Shown piece after piece: positions 31,941 through 40,132 of a stretch of DNA of 64,000 bases (position 1 is its first letter; every line of letters starts with the position of its first letter). The stretch comes from Dendrophyllia cribrosa (taxonomy: Eukaryota > Cnidaria > Anthozoa > Scleractinia > Dendrophylliidae): NCBI GenBank assembly GCA_024195265.1, contig JAJLRJ010000006.1, forward strand, positions 17,577,141-17,641,140, in the 5' to 3' direction. A program made the position numbers and the translations under genes. Under the pieces are notes generated by a model, which did no database searches, was not told where the DNA came from, and saw only the letters and a list, made by a program, of their open reading frames with translations.

Positions 31941-33234
31941 TCAAGACCTCGCACGCTTGGTGATCCTTTCAACCAGGAAGGCCACCACGGCAAGGATGAG
32001 CAGCCAAGTGTGTTCACCCAGAAAGGAGATGACCGACCCAGCCGCTTTGAAGATGAAGCTCACAATTGAGCCGATAAGGCCAGGCAGGGCGCCGGCTGCC
32101 TTTTTGCCAAGCTCTTTAAGCCCATTTCCAATAGCCTTGGTGGCCCTTGCCAGGCCATTCAAGGTGGCGAGTGGCGAGTACCGCAGCGTTGATGGTTATG
32201 CCAGCTGCCAGAACAACAGCTTGCAGTGTCCATCCGTATTTCTTCAAGATATTTTTGATCCTCTCTCTCAAAGGCAGGGCAGATGGAGAAGTGTTCTCAT
32301 CCTCTATCACGCGTCTGTCTTCCTCGTTTTCGCGTTCAAGTTCGGCTTCTTTTTCGTTTAACTCATCAAGGGGTTTAGTAGAGTTAAGTCTGGCTTCAAC
32401 TTCATTTCTTTCCTTCTCTTTAGCAGAAAGTCGTGTTTTGAGTTTGTCAACCTTTGCCTGTTCTTGGTCTCGTTTTTGTATTTTTTGAAGGGCACCTAAT
32501 TCTTTTTTCTGGGTTTCAAGATCGCCTTGAAGATTCTTTTTTAGCAGTTTTAAGTGCTCTATCGCGGATTGATTTTCAACGCTTGAACCGTGTTCCTGCT
32601 CCAGATTGTCAATCCTCGCTTGAGTTTGCTCAATTCTGTTTCTGAGGTTTTGCACCTCATTTGCTGCTTGTTGTTGTTCTACAGCAATTCTTTCATTCTC
32701 CTTCAGTTGTTTTTCTGCCTCCTTCAATCTTTGTCTTTCTTCCCTTATTGATGCATTGTCTTCAGAGACAAGCTCTTCAGCGCTTGGGCCAAGAGATTTT
32801 TCGAACTTGTTTGTGAATGTTTTAAGAAGGCCTGACCCATCTTGCTTGAAAATGGGAGTTTCGCCACCCTTTGGACCAAAGGAAACTATTTTCGCTTCAT
32901 TTCCTCTCCTACTTTTTCTGAAACCAATTGGGCCTAGACTTTTGACATCCACTTTTGGAAATCGCTTTTTGATCCAGTCCACAGCTTTTGCAACTATTTT
33001 TGGTTGATCATCATCATGTATGAAGCCCTCAAGCAGCCAGGGGGATGTCTTCAGGATCAAATCCACTCTGCTTAGTAGGCAGCCTGACCATTTCATGCTG
33101 CTCGCCGCCATGCCGCCTGGTTGAAAGGGGGTTGTTGTGTCAACTTCTTCTTCGTCGTCATCATCGTGGTCTATGTCCCAGTCAAGCCCTGTATTCTCAT
33201 TCTCACCAGGTATATCATATCCGCCTTCAGCCAT
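31941..33234 (-). pseudogene. Acidic coiled-coil protein with multi-pass C-terminus, frameshifted
   Basis: From ATG at 33234, 372 codons: acidic start (DHDDDDEEEVD, residues ~22-32), a globular part with KRFPKVDVKSLGP, a long coiled coil (residues ~160-320) and a membrane segment (~340-358). The frame is thrown off at ~32165 by a tandem 7-base duplication (GGCGAGT twice on the plus strand, 32165-32178). The other frame (31941-32162) carries two more hydrophobic helices and a basic end (ERITKRARS). The two parts evidently were one gene of ~445 codons. Coiled coil plus membrane helices would fit a virion membrane or core-associated protein; function unknown. Confidence 0.65.
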
Positions 33235-33277
33235 GATGATATATAAATATAAATTTTAAAACACAAATATATATACC
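33235..33277. promoter_or_regulatory. Bidirectional promoter before the major capsid-like gene
   Basis: A 43-bp A/T-only gap between divergent ATGs, with TATATATCATC before the minus gene and ATATATATACC immediately before ATGG of the capsid-like gene. Confidence 0.6.
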
Positions 33278-34529
33278 ATGGCTGTGCAACCGAATCTACT
33301 TCCATCTCACAGTGAAAAGACACTGGGAGCCATGAAGGCAGAGTGAACCGTCAAGCGCATCACATTCAACCCCTCTAAGGCCAATCCCGGCGAGACACTG
33401 TACGTCTCGGTGCCCAAGCTGGGCGAGCACGATGTCATCGTCTCTGGCTCGCTGGCCCTTGTGTTCAACATCAACCTAGCCGGGGGCTACGCTAACAACT
33501 ATCTCATGCAAAATGTTTCTCGGGCCCTGGTGGACAGGCTCGTTATAAAGTTTGCCGCAACCACCGTCCAGGACACGGTTGGGTACAGCATTTACAAGAT
33601 CTTCGAAGACCTCTTCCGATCAGCGTATGAGCGGGAAAATATGTTTTTGGAGGGCATCCAGAGTGTGGATTTGTGCAAGATACGCTCTGGTGCTGGCGAC
33701 AAGAAGACCTCCGGCGTGGATGCAGAAACCAAGCTGGAGACAATATATAAAAATAAGTATCGCATCAACCTCAATCACCAAATCTTAACTAATCACAGTG
33801 TCTTCTACCCGCAGGCGTTATATAACGATCTGGTTTTCGAGCTCACCCTCGCCGATGCAGCCCACGTTGTCCGGGGTTCAGATACAAGTAAGCTTGTTTA
33901 CAAATTGGAAAACCTCCAGATGGAGTATGAGACAATAAGAAGTAAGAGTCTGGCTGACGAGGCAAAACACACCTACGACACTGGCAAGGAGTTCGCCTAC
34001 GATCTCGTCATGAGAGATCGGGTGCATCCATTTTCAAAAGGCGGGGACTCTCGTCTAAATCTTCGGGTGAACCCGCAGCGCCGGTCACTCAAGGGCATCC
34101 TCCTGCTCTTCATCAACCCCTACACGGCTGGCGGCAGGGAGTCTGAAAAATATTTCAACCCCGACATCACCAAAGTGAAGGTCACAGTCAATGGTGTCCC
34201 CAACAGGGTTTACAACGAGGGCATCAGTGGTACTGACATGTGGAGGGAAATATTCCGACAATATAATGTTGGCTCTCGCGATGCACGGCCCAACATGAAC
34301 CTGACCAAATATCTCAGGCGACAAGTTTGGCCTCTGGATTGACCTTCGGTCCATGGTTGACACAACCATGCACGGCAACGGCCAATGGCTCGTGAACACA
34401 CAGGATGGCGTGCAACTTGAGATTGAAAGAAACACCACCGGCTCGGGAAATACAAACTGCCACATCTTCACCATCTCAGACTCGCAGATGAACATCATGA
34501 GCAGGCAGCTGGAATCTGTCCAGTACTAG
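33278..34529 (+). pseudogene. Major capsid protein, double-jelly-roll type
   Basis: About 415 codons from MAVQPNLLPSHSEKT. The sequence PKLGEHDVIVSGSLALVFNI, a REN...GIQS helix-loop and a second half with SLKGILLLFINPYTAGG, SGTDMWREIF and a C-terminal IDLRSMVD...NGQWLVNTQDGVQLE follow the double-jelly-roll capsid pattern of polinton-like viruses. A premature TGA at 33344 splits off the first 22 codons, and a frameshift at ~34320 splits off the last ~65; otherwise the frame is clean. The packaging ATPase gene starts 25 bp downstream. Visibly GC-rich. Two defects mean this copy cannot give a complete capsid protein. Confidence 0.65.
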
Positions 34530-34554
34530 GACACACTAATATACACCGGCCCCC
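34530..34554 (+). promoter_or_regulatory. TATACA element before the packaging ATPase gene
   Basis: CTAATATACACCGGCCCCC separates the capsid-like stop from the ATG at 34555; the TATACA string sits ~9 bases before the start, as at other genes of the block. Confidence 0.4.
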
Positions 34555-34978
34555 ATGCCCACAAGCAACAAGCAACAAGCATTCAAATTCCTTAATAAGC
34601 TGGCTCCACTGCCATCCACCAGGCCACTATCATACAATGAAATACAAAAACTTCTGGCAAAGACGCCCTCCCCACCAACACACGAACCAACTAATATAGG
34701 TGTTGGTGATGGACCCAAGAAAGCTGCCTTTCAATGCACTAATCGTGGGCCCCACTAACTCTGGCAAGACACAGTATCTTCTAAACCAACTGCGACGCCC
34801 TTTTAAAGGTTATTTTGACTACATCGTTTTATTCTGCCCCACATTTGTCAAGAACAAGACATACGATGGCTTCGTGGACTGCGATCCGCGAATCTTCGTG
34901 ATTGTCTGCCAAGAGCATGAGATTGAAGACTAGTTGAAGTTGGCGAGCTTCTTTTTCACATGCACCAACACTCTATTC
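34555..34978 (+). pseudogene. A32-type DNA packaging ATPase, 5' part
   Basis: Begins MPTSNKQQAFKFLNKL with a Pro/Ser-rich lead, shifts frame near 34705, and continues as the ATPase core with the Walker A loop VGPTNSGKT (34745-34771) and FDYIVLFCPTF. A TAG at 34931 interrupts the same frame, which then goes on to ACACTCTATTC at 34978, where a transposon pair is inserted. The 3' part with Walker B resumes at 38040. FtsK/HerA-type packaging ATPases pump viral DNA into the capsid. Three separate defects (frameshift, stop, insertion) make it a pseudogene. Confidence 0.8.
34973..34978 (+). repeat. Target-site duplication CTATTC (left)
   Basis: CTATTC here and at 38034-38039 flank the transposon pair; one copy belongs to the ATPase gene, whose reading frame would be continuous across it. 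Confidence 0.7.
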
Positions 34979-35192
34979 TCATTGCCAAAAAGTGTCACGA
35001 AATCAGCCGTGCGGAATTTTCTTCCCGCTTTTGGTGCCACGGGTGAATTGATCATTAGGCTACTACTCCCCGGGGGTTCTAATTACCTATTTAAGATTCG
35101 TTTTCTGGTATTTTTTGCCAAGTTACGCGTTCGGCGTCGTTTGTCCAGAATATTTTTTCAAGTCATCGCTAACGTCGCTGAAGCTCTTGTCT

Positions 35193-35354
35193 ATGGCTGC
35201 TCCTGTCCGGCCTGATCCGGCTGCGTTGGCTGCTCTGCAGAACCCCGTTTCTGATCCGCCAGCACCCGCAGGACCTGTCCAAAACCCTGACCCACAAAAT
35301 GCTGATCAACTGCAAGTGGTATGGGTTTCATTTCTATCTTATTTATTGCGCTAG
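35193..35354 (+). CDS. Candidate first exon of a transposon A gene
   Basis: ATG at 35193, just downstream of the TATTTAAG site, opens a Pro/Ala-rich frame (MAAPVRPDPAALAALQNP) that changes character after NADQLQ, where possible splice donors lie (GTGGTATGG). The stop at 35352 may be intronic. A T/C-rich tract ending CCTTTCCAG at 37243 could be the matching acceptor. Speculative; no family recognised. Confidence 0.35.
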   Translation: MAAPVRPDPAALAALQNPVSDPPAPAGPVQNPDPQNADQLQVVWVSFLSYLLR

Positions 35355-35994
35355 TCTTAGCCGTTGTTCTTCTCGTTGTTCGTGGCGTTTTTCGCTTGTC
35401 CCGTTCGCTTCGTTGTACTTTATTAGTTTTGCCTCATGCTTCGCTTCTTTAAGCCCTCTTTAGTTCTTTCGCTTTTTGTCGCGCGCTACTTTGTTTCTCT
35501 TCGTGTTCGTTGTCGTCTTTTTTGTTTCACGTTTCTGTTGTGTTTTGGCCGTTTTCACCATTATTTCTCGTTGCCTACCTCGGGTGGTTTTCCCTTTGGC
35601 TCGTTTACCTTCGTTTTCAGTTCCTTTGTCTTGGTATTTTTACGCCTTTGCACGCCTGGTTTTTCGTTTCTTTTGTCAGTTTCGCTGTCGTATCATTTTC
35701 CTTTGCTTTCAGTGCCCGTTTTGTTCACTCTCTTGCGTTTTAGTTTTGCCTCTGTTGTTTTTCGTGGCGTTCGGTTTATCTCGGTTCTGCTCGTTTGGCC
35801 CTTCTTGGGCCGCTTGTTCCCGCTTTGTTCCCGCTCGTGTTTTGTGTTATTACTTGTTGGTAGGGCGTTTGCTTACCCACTCGTTTTCCTAGCTGTTTTC
35901 AGTACTCGCGTCTCTAGGGTTATTAGTCGGTTTTCGGTTTATTGTGTGTCGGGCATTATTCGGTTCCTCGGGTTTCTAGATTTTTCAATTGCTC

Positions 35995-36775
35995 GGGTGT
36001 TTAGTGTTTTCGTCGGGCGTTTCTGGTTGCTTGTGTGTCGAGCGTTTTCAGTTGCTCGTGTGTCTAGCGTCTTCAGTTGCTCGTGTGTCTAGCGTCTTCA
36101 GTTGCTCGTGTGTCTAGCGTCTTCAGTTGCTCATGTGTTAAACCTTTTCAGTTGCTTGTGTGTCGAGCGTTTTTGGTCGCTCGTGTATCAAACCTTTTCA
36201 GTTGCTCGTGCGTCGAGCGTTTCCGGTTGCTCGTGTGCCTAGCCTTTTCAGTTGCTCGTGTGTCGTGCGTTTTTCGGTTGCTCGTATGTCAAGTGTTTCG
36301 GTTGCTCGCGTGTTATGTGTTTTCAGTTCCTCGTGTGTCGTGTGTTTTCGGTTTCTCGTGGGTCGAGCGTTTTCAGTTGCTCGTGTGTCAGGCATTTTCG
36401 GTTGCTCGTTTGTCGCGCGTTTGTAGTCGCTCGTGTGCCTAGCGTTTTCAGTTTCTCGTGTGTCTAGCGTTTTCAGGTGCTCGTGTCTCAGGCGTTTTCA
36501 GTTGCTTGTGTGTCGAGCGTTTTCAGTTGCTCGTGTGTCGGGCGTTTTCGGTTGCTCGTGTGTCGAGCGTTTTCGGTTGCTCGTGTGTCGGGCGTTTTTG
36601 GTTGCTCGTGTGTCGGGCGTTTTCAGTTGCTCGTGTGTCGAGCGTTTTCAGTTGCTCGTGTGTCGAGCGTTTTTTCAGTTGCTCGAGTGTCGAGCGTTTT
36701 CAGTTGCTCGTGTGTCGAGCGTTTTTTGGGTTGCTCATGTGTCAAGCGTTTTCAGTTGCTCGTGTTTGCTTGTTC
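35995..36775 (+). repeat. Minisatellite, ~25-bp unit, about 30 copies
   Basis: Tandem copies of GTTGCTCGTGTGTCGAGCG-TTTTCA (25-26 bases). Copies are most regular at 36480-36720 and decay toward the left. All three forward frames stay open through it because of the repeat, giving spurious Cys/Ser/Val/Phe-rich ORFs. It lies in what would be the intron of the transposon A gene. Confidence 0.9.
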
Positions 36776-37243
36776 CCGGCTATTTAATTTGTTTATTTTG
36801 CGCTGTTGTTATTTTTGCCTCTGTGTATTACCGGCTGTTAGGTTTGTCTTTTATGCGCCGGTTTAGTTTTGTCTCTGTAATTCCTACAACTGGCCATTAA
36901 AGTTTGTTTTCTTCTGCGCTGGTCTAAGTTTGGTCTCTGTACTTTACCGGCTTCTCATGTTTGTCTTATTTTGTGCTGTTTTAATTGTCTCGGTTTTTCA
37001 CTGGCTATTTAGTTTGTCCCATTTTGCGCCGCTGTAGTCTCGGTTTATTTTTTCGCCCCAGTAGGCCCCGACCCCATCCTCCTCCTTGCCGTGACCAGAA
37101 GGGTAATCTTATTCATGCCCAATAACCTGTTTTAGGACGGGTTCCTGGTCCGGCTCAGCTGGCGGATTCTTTCCCTCCCTATTTTTGGCTTCGCTCTCTT
37201 TCTTCCACGGTTTTAGCTTCGTTCTTTTCTCCTCCCTTTCCAG

Positions 37244-37468
37244 TACTGTACATCTGCTTCGTTTGCCGCGGCTCTTATGGAGGCTCAAGCAAACCCACGC
37301 TCGTTGCGGTGGTGCGATTGGGAGGGTAATCCTGTCAGCTGGGCCGGACCTTTACCGTCTATTGAGATGGTTGCCTTCCTTTCTGAGTTTTGGAGAGGAA
37401 CTCTTATTAAAGTTGCTCGTTTCCTCCGGTTTGGTAGTCCCTGTCTCTTCGTCCGTAACGTTGGCTAA
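37244..37468 (+). CDS. Candidate second exon of a transposon A gene
   Basis: Behind a CTCCTCCCTTTCCAG acceptor, an open frame of 74 codons (YCTSASFAAALMEAQ..., with RWCDWEGNPVSW and FLSEFWRGTL) ends at a stop 70 bases before the element's right end. Sequence is non-repetitive and protein-like. It is not recognised; joining it to 35193 is inference. Confidence 0.35.
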   Translation, partial: YCTSASFAAALMEAQANPRSLRWCDWEGNPVSWAGPLPSIEMVAFLSEFWRGTLIKVARFLRFGSPCLFVRNVG

Positions 37469-37541
37469 ATTTTGCCTCCCATATCTTATTCCGCTAAGGC
37501 GGTGAGTGTCTCTTTTTGGCAGTGAGGATTGTTTACTATTC

Positions 37542-38033
37542 TCATTGCCAAAAAGTGTCACGAAATCAGCCGTGCGGAATTTTCTTCCCGCCCTGGAAGT
37601 AAGGTAACACCACGTGATGAGCCATTAGGGGGCGGGGTTGCCGGTGAAATCTGTGCTTCTTCTTTCAAATTATGCCAAGAGTTGAAAATTGAGCAAGGGA
37701 CAAGACGGATATAACTCGGTTTCGTCAGTGGGTGCTCGAAGTAGATCGTGAGAGGCTTTTGGTGCCCCGGGTGAATTGATCATTAGCCTACTACTCCCCG
37801 GGGGTTCTAATTACCTATTTAAGATTCGTTTTCTGGTATTTTTTCCCTCTTTTGCCAAGTTACGCGCTCGGCGTCGTGGTCCAGAATATTTTTTCCCTCC
37901 CCCCTCCCCTTCGGCGACGTTCCGGTACACTTTCCTCACTGTCTTGCGACCTCCTGCCAAGGCTAAATTTTGCCTCCCATATCTTATTCCGCTAAGGCGG
38001 TGAGTGTCTCTTTTTGGCAGTGAGGATTGTTTA
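37542..38033 (+). mobile_element. Transposon B, short relative of A, carrying a virus gene piece
   Basis: A 492-bp element in tandem with A, separated by one CTATTC (37536-37541). Left ~55 bases and right ~75 bases match A almost exactly, and the middle CCCGGGGGTTCTAATTACC...CCAGAATATTTTTT is also shared. B lacks the coding and minisatellite interior and has ~160 extra bases near its left end (37598-37757). It behaves as an internally deleted derivative of the A family. Confidence 0.7.
37598..37757 (-). pseudogene. Captured fragment of a diverged penton-like gene
   Basis: Minus strand. 37664-37756 aligns without gaps to 30028-30121 of the penton-like gene, with ~16-17 mismatches in ~93 bases by eye, many at third codon positions. 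The protein similarity (TIYF-HPL-KPSYI-L) continues to the LLPG motif at ~37605, so about 50 codons are recognisable. The donor was not the penton gene of this block but a relative of it. The fragment is absent from transposon A. Confidence 0.75.
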
Positions 38034-38039
38034 CTATTC
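38034..38039 (+). repeat. Target-site duplication CTATTC (right)
   Basis: Right copy of the 6-base duplication around the transposon pair; see 34973-34978. Confidence 0.7.
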
Positions 38040-38369
38040 ATACTCGATGACTGCGCCGCCTCCAAAGATGTCAAACGCCGCAAGAGTCAGCTGGTCAATC
38101 TGGGGTTCAGTGCAAGACATGACGGCATATCCGCGTGGGTCTTGACCCAGCAGATCGCCAGCATTGCCAAGCCATACCGTGATAATATCGCAACGATCGT
38201 GCTCTTTTACACGCCCTCCAGCAAGACTACCAAGGCCATCTTCGAAAACTATGCCAGAGAGCTCTCCAACGAGGAGTACAAAGAGCTTATCACAAGGCTC
38301 AAGTCCCGCAAGTTCTCACACCTGGTATTCTCACTGAGGCACCCGTATGGAATTGAGTACAAGATGTAA
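38040..38369 (+). pseudogene. A32-type DNA packaging ATPase, 3' part
   Basis: Resumes the ATPase at the Walker B strand: ILDDC (38040-38054) directly follows the codons Leu-Phe of the left part across the CTATTC duplication. It continues with NLGFSARHDGISAWVLTQQ (the sensor-like Arg-His and Gln-Gln motifs of this family), SIAKPYRDNI and the C-terminal LRHPYGIEYKM, stopping at 38367. This part has no defects. Together with 34555-34978 it would give ~250 residues, usual for small-virus packaging ATPases. Confidence 0.85.
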
Positions 38370-38389
38370 ATACAGTATGAATATACAAT

Positions 38390-38634
38390 ATGGCTATGAA
38401 TGCGCCAACCAACCTCCACAAACTCACAGTGCTTTCTCAGCTTTTGGATGGCTTGCGCACACACACGCTTGATGCGCAAAACAAAATTATCAAGCCGCTG
38501 GCGAGGAGGATCTGCGCCTCATGCTTCTCAACAGATATCCATTGCGGCTGAATTCTATGCCGGACACCATGGCGGGGCTTATACGGGAGCTTGAAACCCT
38601 TTTGCCCGACATCAAGAGAATTATTGAAAAATAA
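38390..38634 (+). pseudogene. Small virus-block protein, frameshifted
   Basis: ATG at 38390 follows ATATACAAT. It starts MAMNAPTNLHKLTVLSQL and is helical; the frame shifts near 38500, and the continuation ends in ELETLLPDIKRIIEK with TAA at 38632. Total ~80 codons. No family recognised. Position between the ATPase and the next gene, with the shared TATAC motif, supports a real gene. Confidence 0.45.
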
Positions 38635-38648
38635 AAACAAAAACAAAC

Positions 38649-38668
38649 ACATATGTATACTCTTGCTG
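38649..38668 (+). promoter_or_regulatory. CACATATGTATACT promoter motif
   Basis: The string ACACATATGTATACT occurs here and again at ~39831-39845, each time just upstream of a gene of the block; it extends the TATAC motif seen elsewhere. Confidence 0.5.
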
Positions 38669-39386
38669 ATGGCACAAGCACAAGAAGAGCAGATGCTGGA
38701 GGCCACCCCTGATACCACACCTCCCACAGGGATAGCCGGTACCAGTGACAATTCCTGCCAAACGTGAGAAGCTAGCAATCCTCGTTTCTACTGGCAAGGC
38801 CAAAGAAGCTATCGGCGTGCAGCTCACACACGATCATGTCAAGCAGCTGTCAGACAAGGACATTGACAAGTACTGCAAAAGGTACGAAGCCTATATCGGC
38901 AACAAGACAACCAAATCCCTAGTTGATTCCGCTATCATGCTCGTGTCCAAAGGCGTTGGCATGGTGATCCCGGTTGAGGATGTCAAGGAGTTGCAGCAAG
39001 AACTCAAGAACGACTACATAATCAACCAGGAGCTGTCAAATCTTGCTGGGGCTCTTGCCATGCCATGCGGACGATGGCTGGCGCTTGCCAATGCTGCTCT
39101 CATCACGACAAAACACATCAAGATTGAACGAGAGCCTGATCACAAGCCTGACTTGATAGAATTGGAACCCCAACCCACACATCCAAGCAGAGACAGTGAA
39201 GGCTATCCACTTGAGGGCTTTGATGAAGTTGGTGTTAATCTGGCAGCAATCTGGCAGCAACCTCGCAGCAACCTTGAAGGAACCTGGCTGGAACCTTGCA
39301 ACAACCTGTCAGCACACTTGTCACATTTTGCAAAAATAAAATTTACATATATACACGATGGCCACACCACTCGAGGCGATCCCTGA
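38669..39386 (+). pseudogene. Helical virus-block protein of unknown function
   Basis: ATG at 38669 (MAQAQEEQMLEATPD) is followed by a frameshift near 38735; the main frame (38745-39386) is then open. The core has SLVDSAIMLVSKGVGMVI and ELSNLAGALAMPCGRWLALANAALITTKHI-type helices, plus an acidic linker. The end is repetitive (CTGGCAGCAA-type units at 39238-39310), and the frame overlaps the next gene's start, so the true C-terminus is probably before ~39.36 kb. From memory, similar helical proteins occur in related cnidarian blocks; no function is known. Confidence 0.5.
39340..39357 (+). promoter_or_regulatory. TATATACAC element before 39358 gene
   Basis: TTTACATATATACACG ends directly before ATGG at 39358, the clearest single example of the block's promoter pattern on the plus strand. 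Confidence 0.55.
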
Positions 39387-39822
39387 AGAAACTCAAACTC
39401 CAACCCCAACCCCTGTCAGTGTTACCTCTGAGACCCCGAAAACAAAGCCTGCAACAGAAAAGAACCCCGGCCGCGTTGCTTCTGGTAAAAGACTAGCAGA
39501 ACGCAACCGCGTGGCCCGTGAAGCGAAGAAAAAAGCCGAAGCACAAAAGACTGCACCCTCAACACAGTCCAGTGCTGCAAACCAACCCTCAACAAGTGAC
39601 ACCAACACAGAATCATCAAGCAACAGCAACTCTATCTACCTTATTCTGGGAGTTGGTGGGTTGATTGTCTCTACTGCGGGTGTGTACTACCAACGCGAAG
39701 CCATAATGCAAAAGCTTGGACGCACACCAAACACACCACCAACACCAGCGCCGACCCCAGAGCCCGCTGCACCACCCCCATTTCGAATTCCAGTAAGACA
39801 AGGAATTAGAAAATTGGAATAA
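39358..39822 (+). CDS. Single-pass membrane protein of the virus block
   Basis: 154 codons, intact. Pro/Thr-rich start, a basic helix (NPGRVASGKRLAERNRVARE-AKKK, residues ~36-60), a Ser/Asn-rich linker, one transmembrane segment (SIYLILGVGGLIVSTAGVYY, ~91-110) and a Pro-rich tail (TPAPTPEPAAPPP) ending RQGIRKLE. The basic helix could contact DNA or capsid, and the membrane segment suggests a virion membrane protein. No family name known. The gene starts right after a TATATACAC element and ends 17 bases before the next promoter motif. Confidence 0.6.
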   Translation: MATPLEAIPEETQTPTPTPVSVTSETPKTKPATEKNPGRVASGKRLAERNRVAREAKKKAEAQKTAPSTQSSAANQPSTSDTNTESSSNSNSIYLILGVGGLIVSTAGVYYQREAIMQKLGRTPNTPPTPAPTPEPAAPPPFRIPVRQGIRKLE

Positions 39823-39835
39823 AAAACTAACACAT

Positions 39836-40077
39836 ATGTATACTGCACACAAACCACGTCTGACAACAAGCTTGTGAAGGCTATCCTCGACGCCGCAACA
39901 ATCACTGGCCTTGTCGCTGGTATTGGTTGGATTGGGAAAAAGACCATCAAAGAAAACTTCACTGCCGACCCCAGTGCAAGCTTGATGAACTACGTCAAGT
40001 TCACAGCCGTCATGGCTGGCAGCATCGCGCTGAAGAAATATCTCGAGGACCAGAAAATCCTCCCAGACAACATGTAA
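39836..40077 (+). pseudogene. Small two-helix membrane protein, start disrupted
   Basis: The protein-like frame (39850-40077) reads TTSDNKLVKAILDAATITG, a Gly-rich hydrophobic helix, then LMNYVKFTAVMAGSIALKKY and a short charged end, stopping with TAA. The ATG at 39836 (ATGTATACTGCAC) is out of frame with it, so a small indel has hit the start. Around 70-75 residues. Unknown function; small membrane proteins of this kind recur in the block. Confidence 0.5.
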
Positions 40078-40105
40078 ATATGGCAACCATCTCAGCCAAA
40101 ATGTA

Positions 40106-40132
40106 AAAATCATATTTATACACACCACCACA
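40106..40132 (+). promoter_or_regulatory. TTATACACACC element before 40133 gene
   Basis: ATCATATTTATACACACCACC precedes the ATG at 40133, matching the TATAC pattern with a longer spacer. Confidence 0.4.

Larger units (their letters stand above)
34979..37535 (+). mobile_element. Unclassified transposon A inside the ATPase gene
   Basis: A 2.56-kb element. Its left end starts TCATTGCCAAAAAGTGTCAC; its right end ends CTCTTTTTGGCAGTGAGGAT-TGTTTA, so TCAYTGCCAAAAAG forms an imperfect ~14-base inverted terminal repeat, offset by 10 bases on the right. It shares its left ~170 bases and right ~75 bases with element B (37542-38033) in tandem. Inside are a TATTTAAG promoter-like site (35087), a candidate first exon (35193), a large minisatellite and a candidate second exon (37244-37468). 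No transposase is recognised. The superfamily is not decided; a 6-bp duplication is uncommon for cut-and-paste elements. Confidence 0.65.

Noticed and set aside
35436..36900. Long Cys/Ser/Val/Phe-rich ORFs in all three forward frames
   Set aside because: They are translations of a 25-bp minisatellite and adjacent T-rich DNA; unit length not divisible by three keeps all frames open.
37352..38083. Minus-strand ORFs sharing SLPKRDTHRLSGIRYGRQNL
   Set aside because: The shared peptide is the translation of the common right terminus of transposons A and B; no gene structure.
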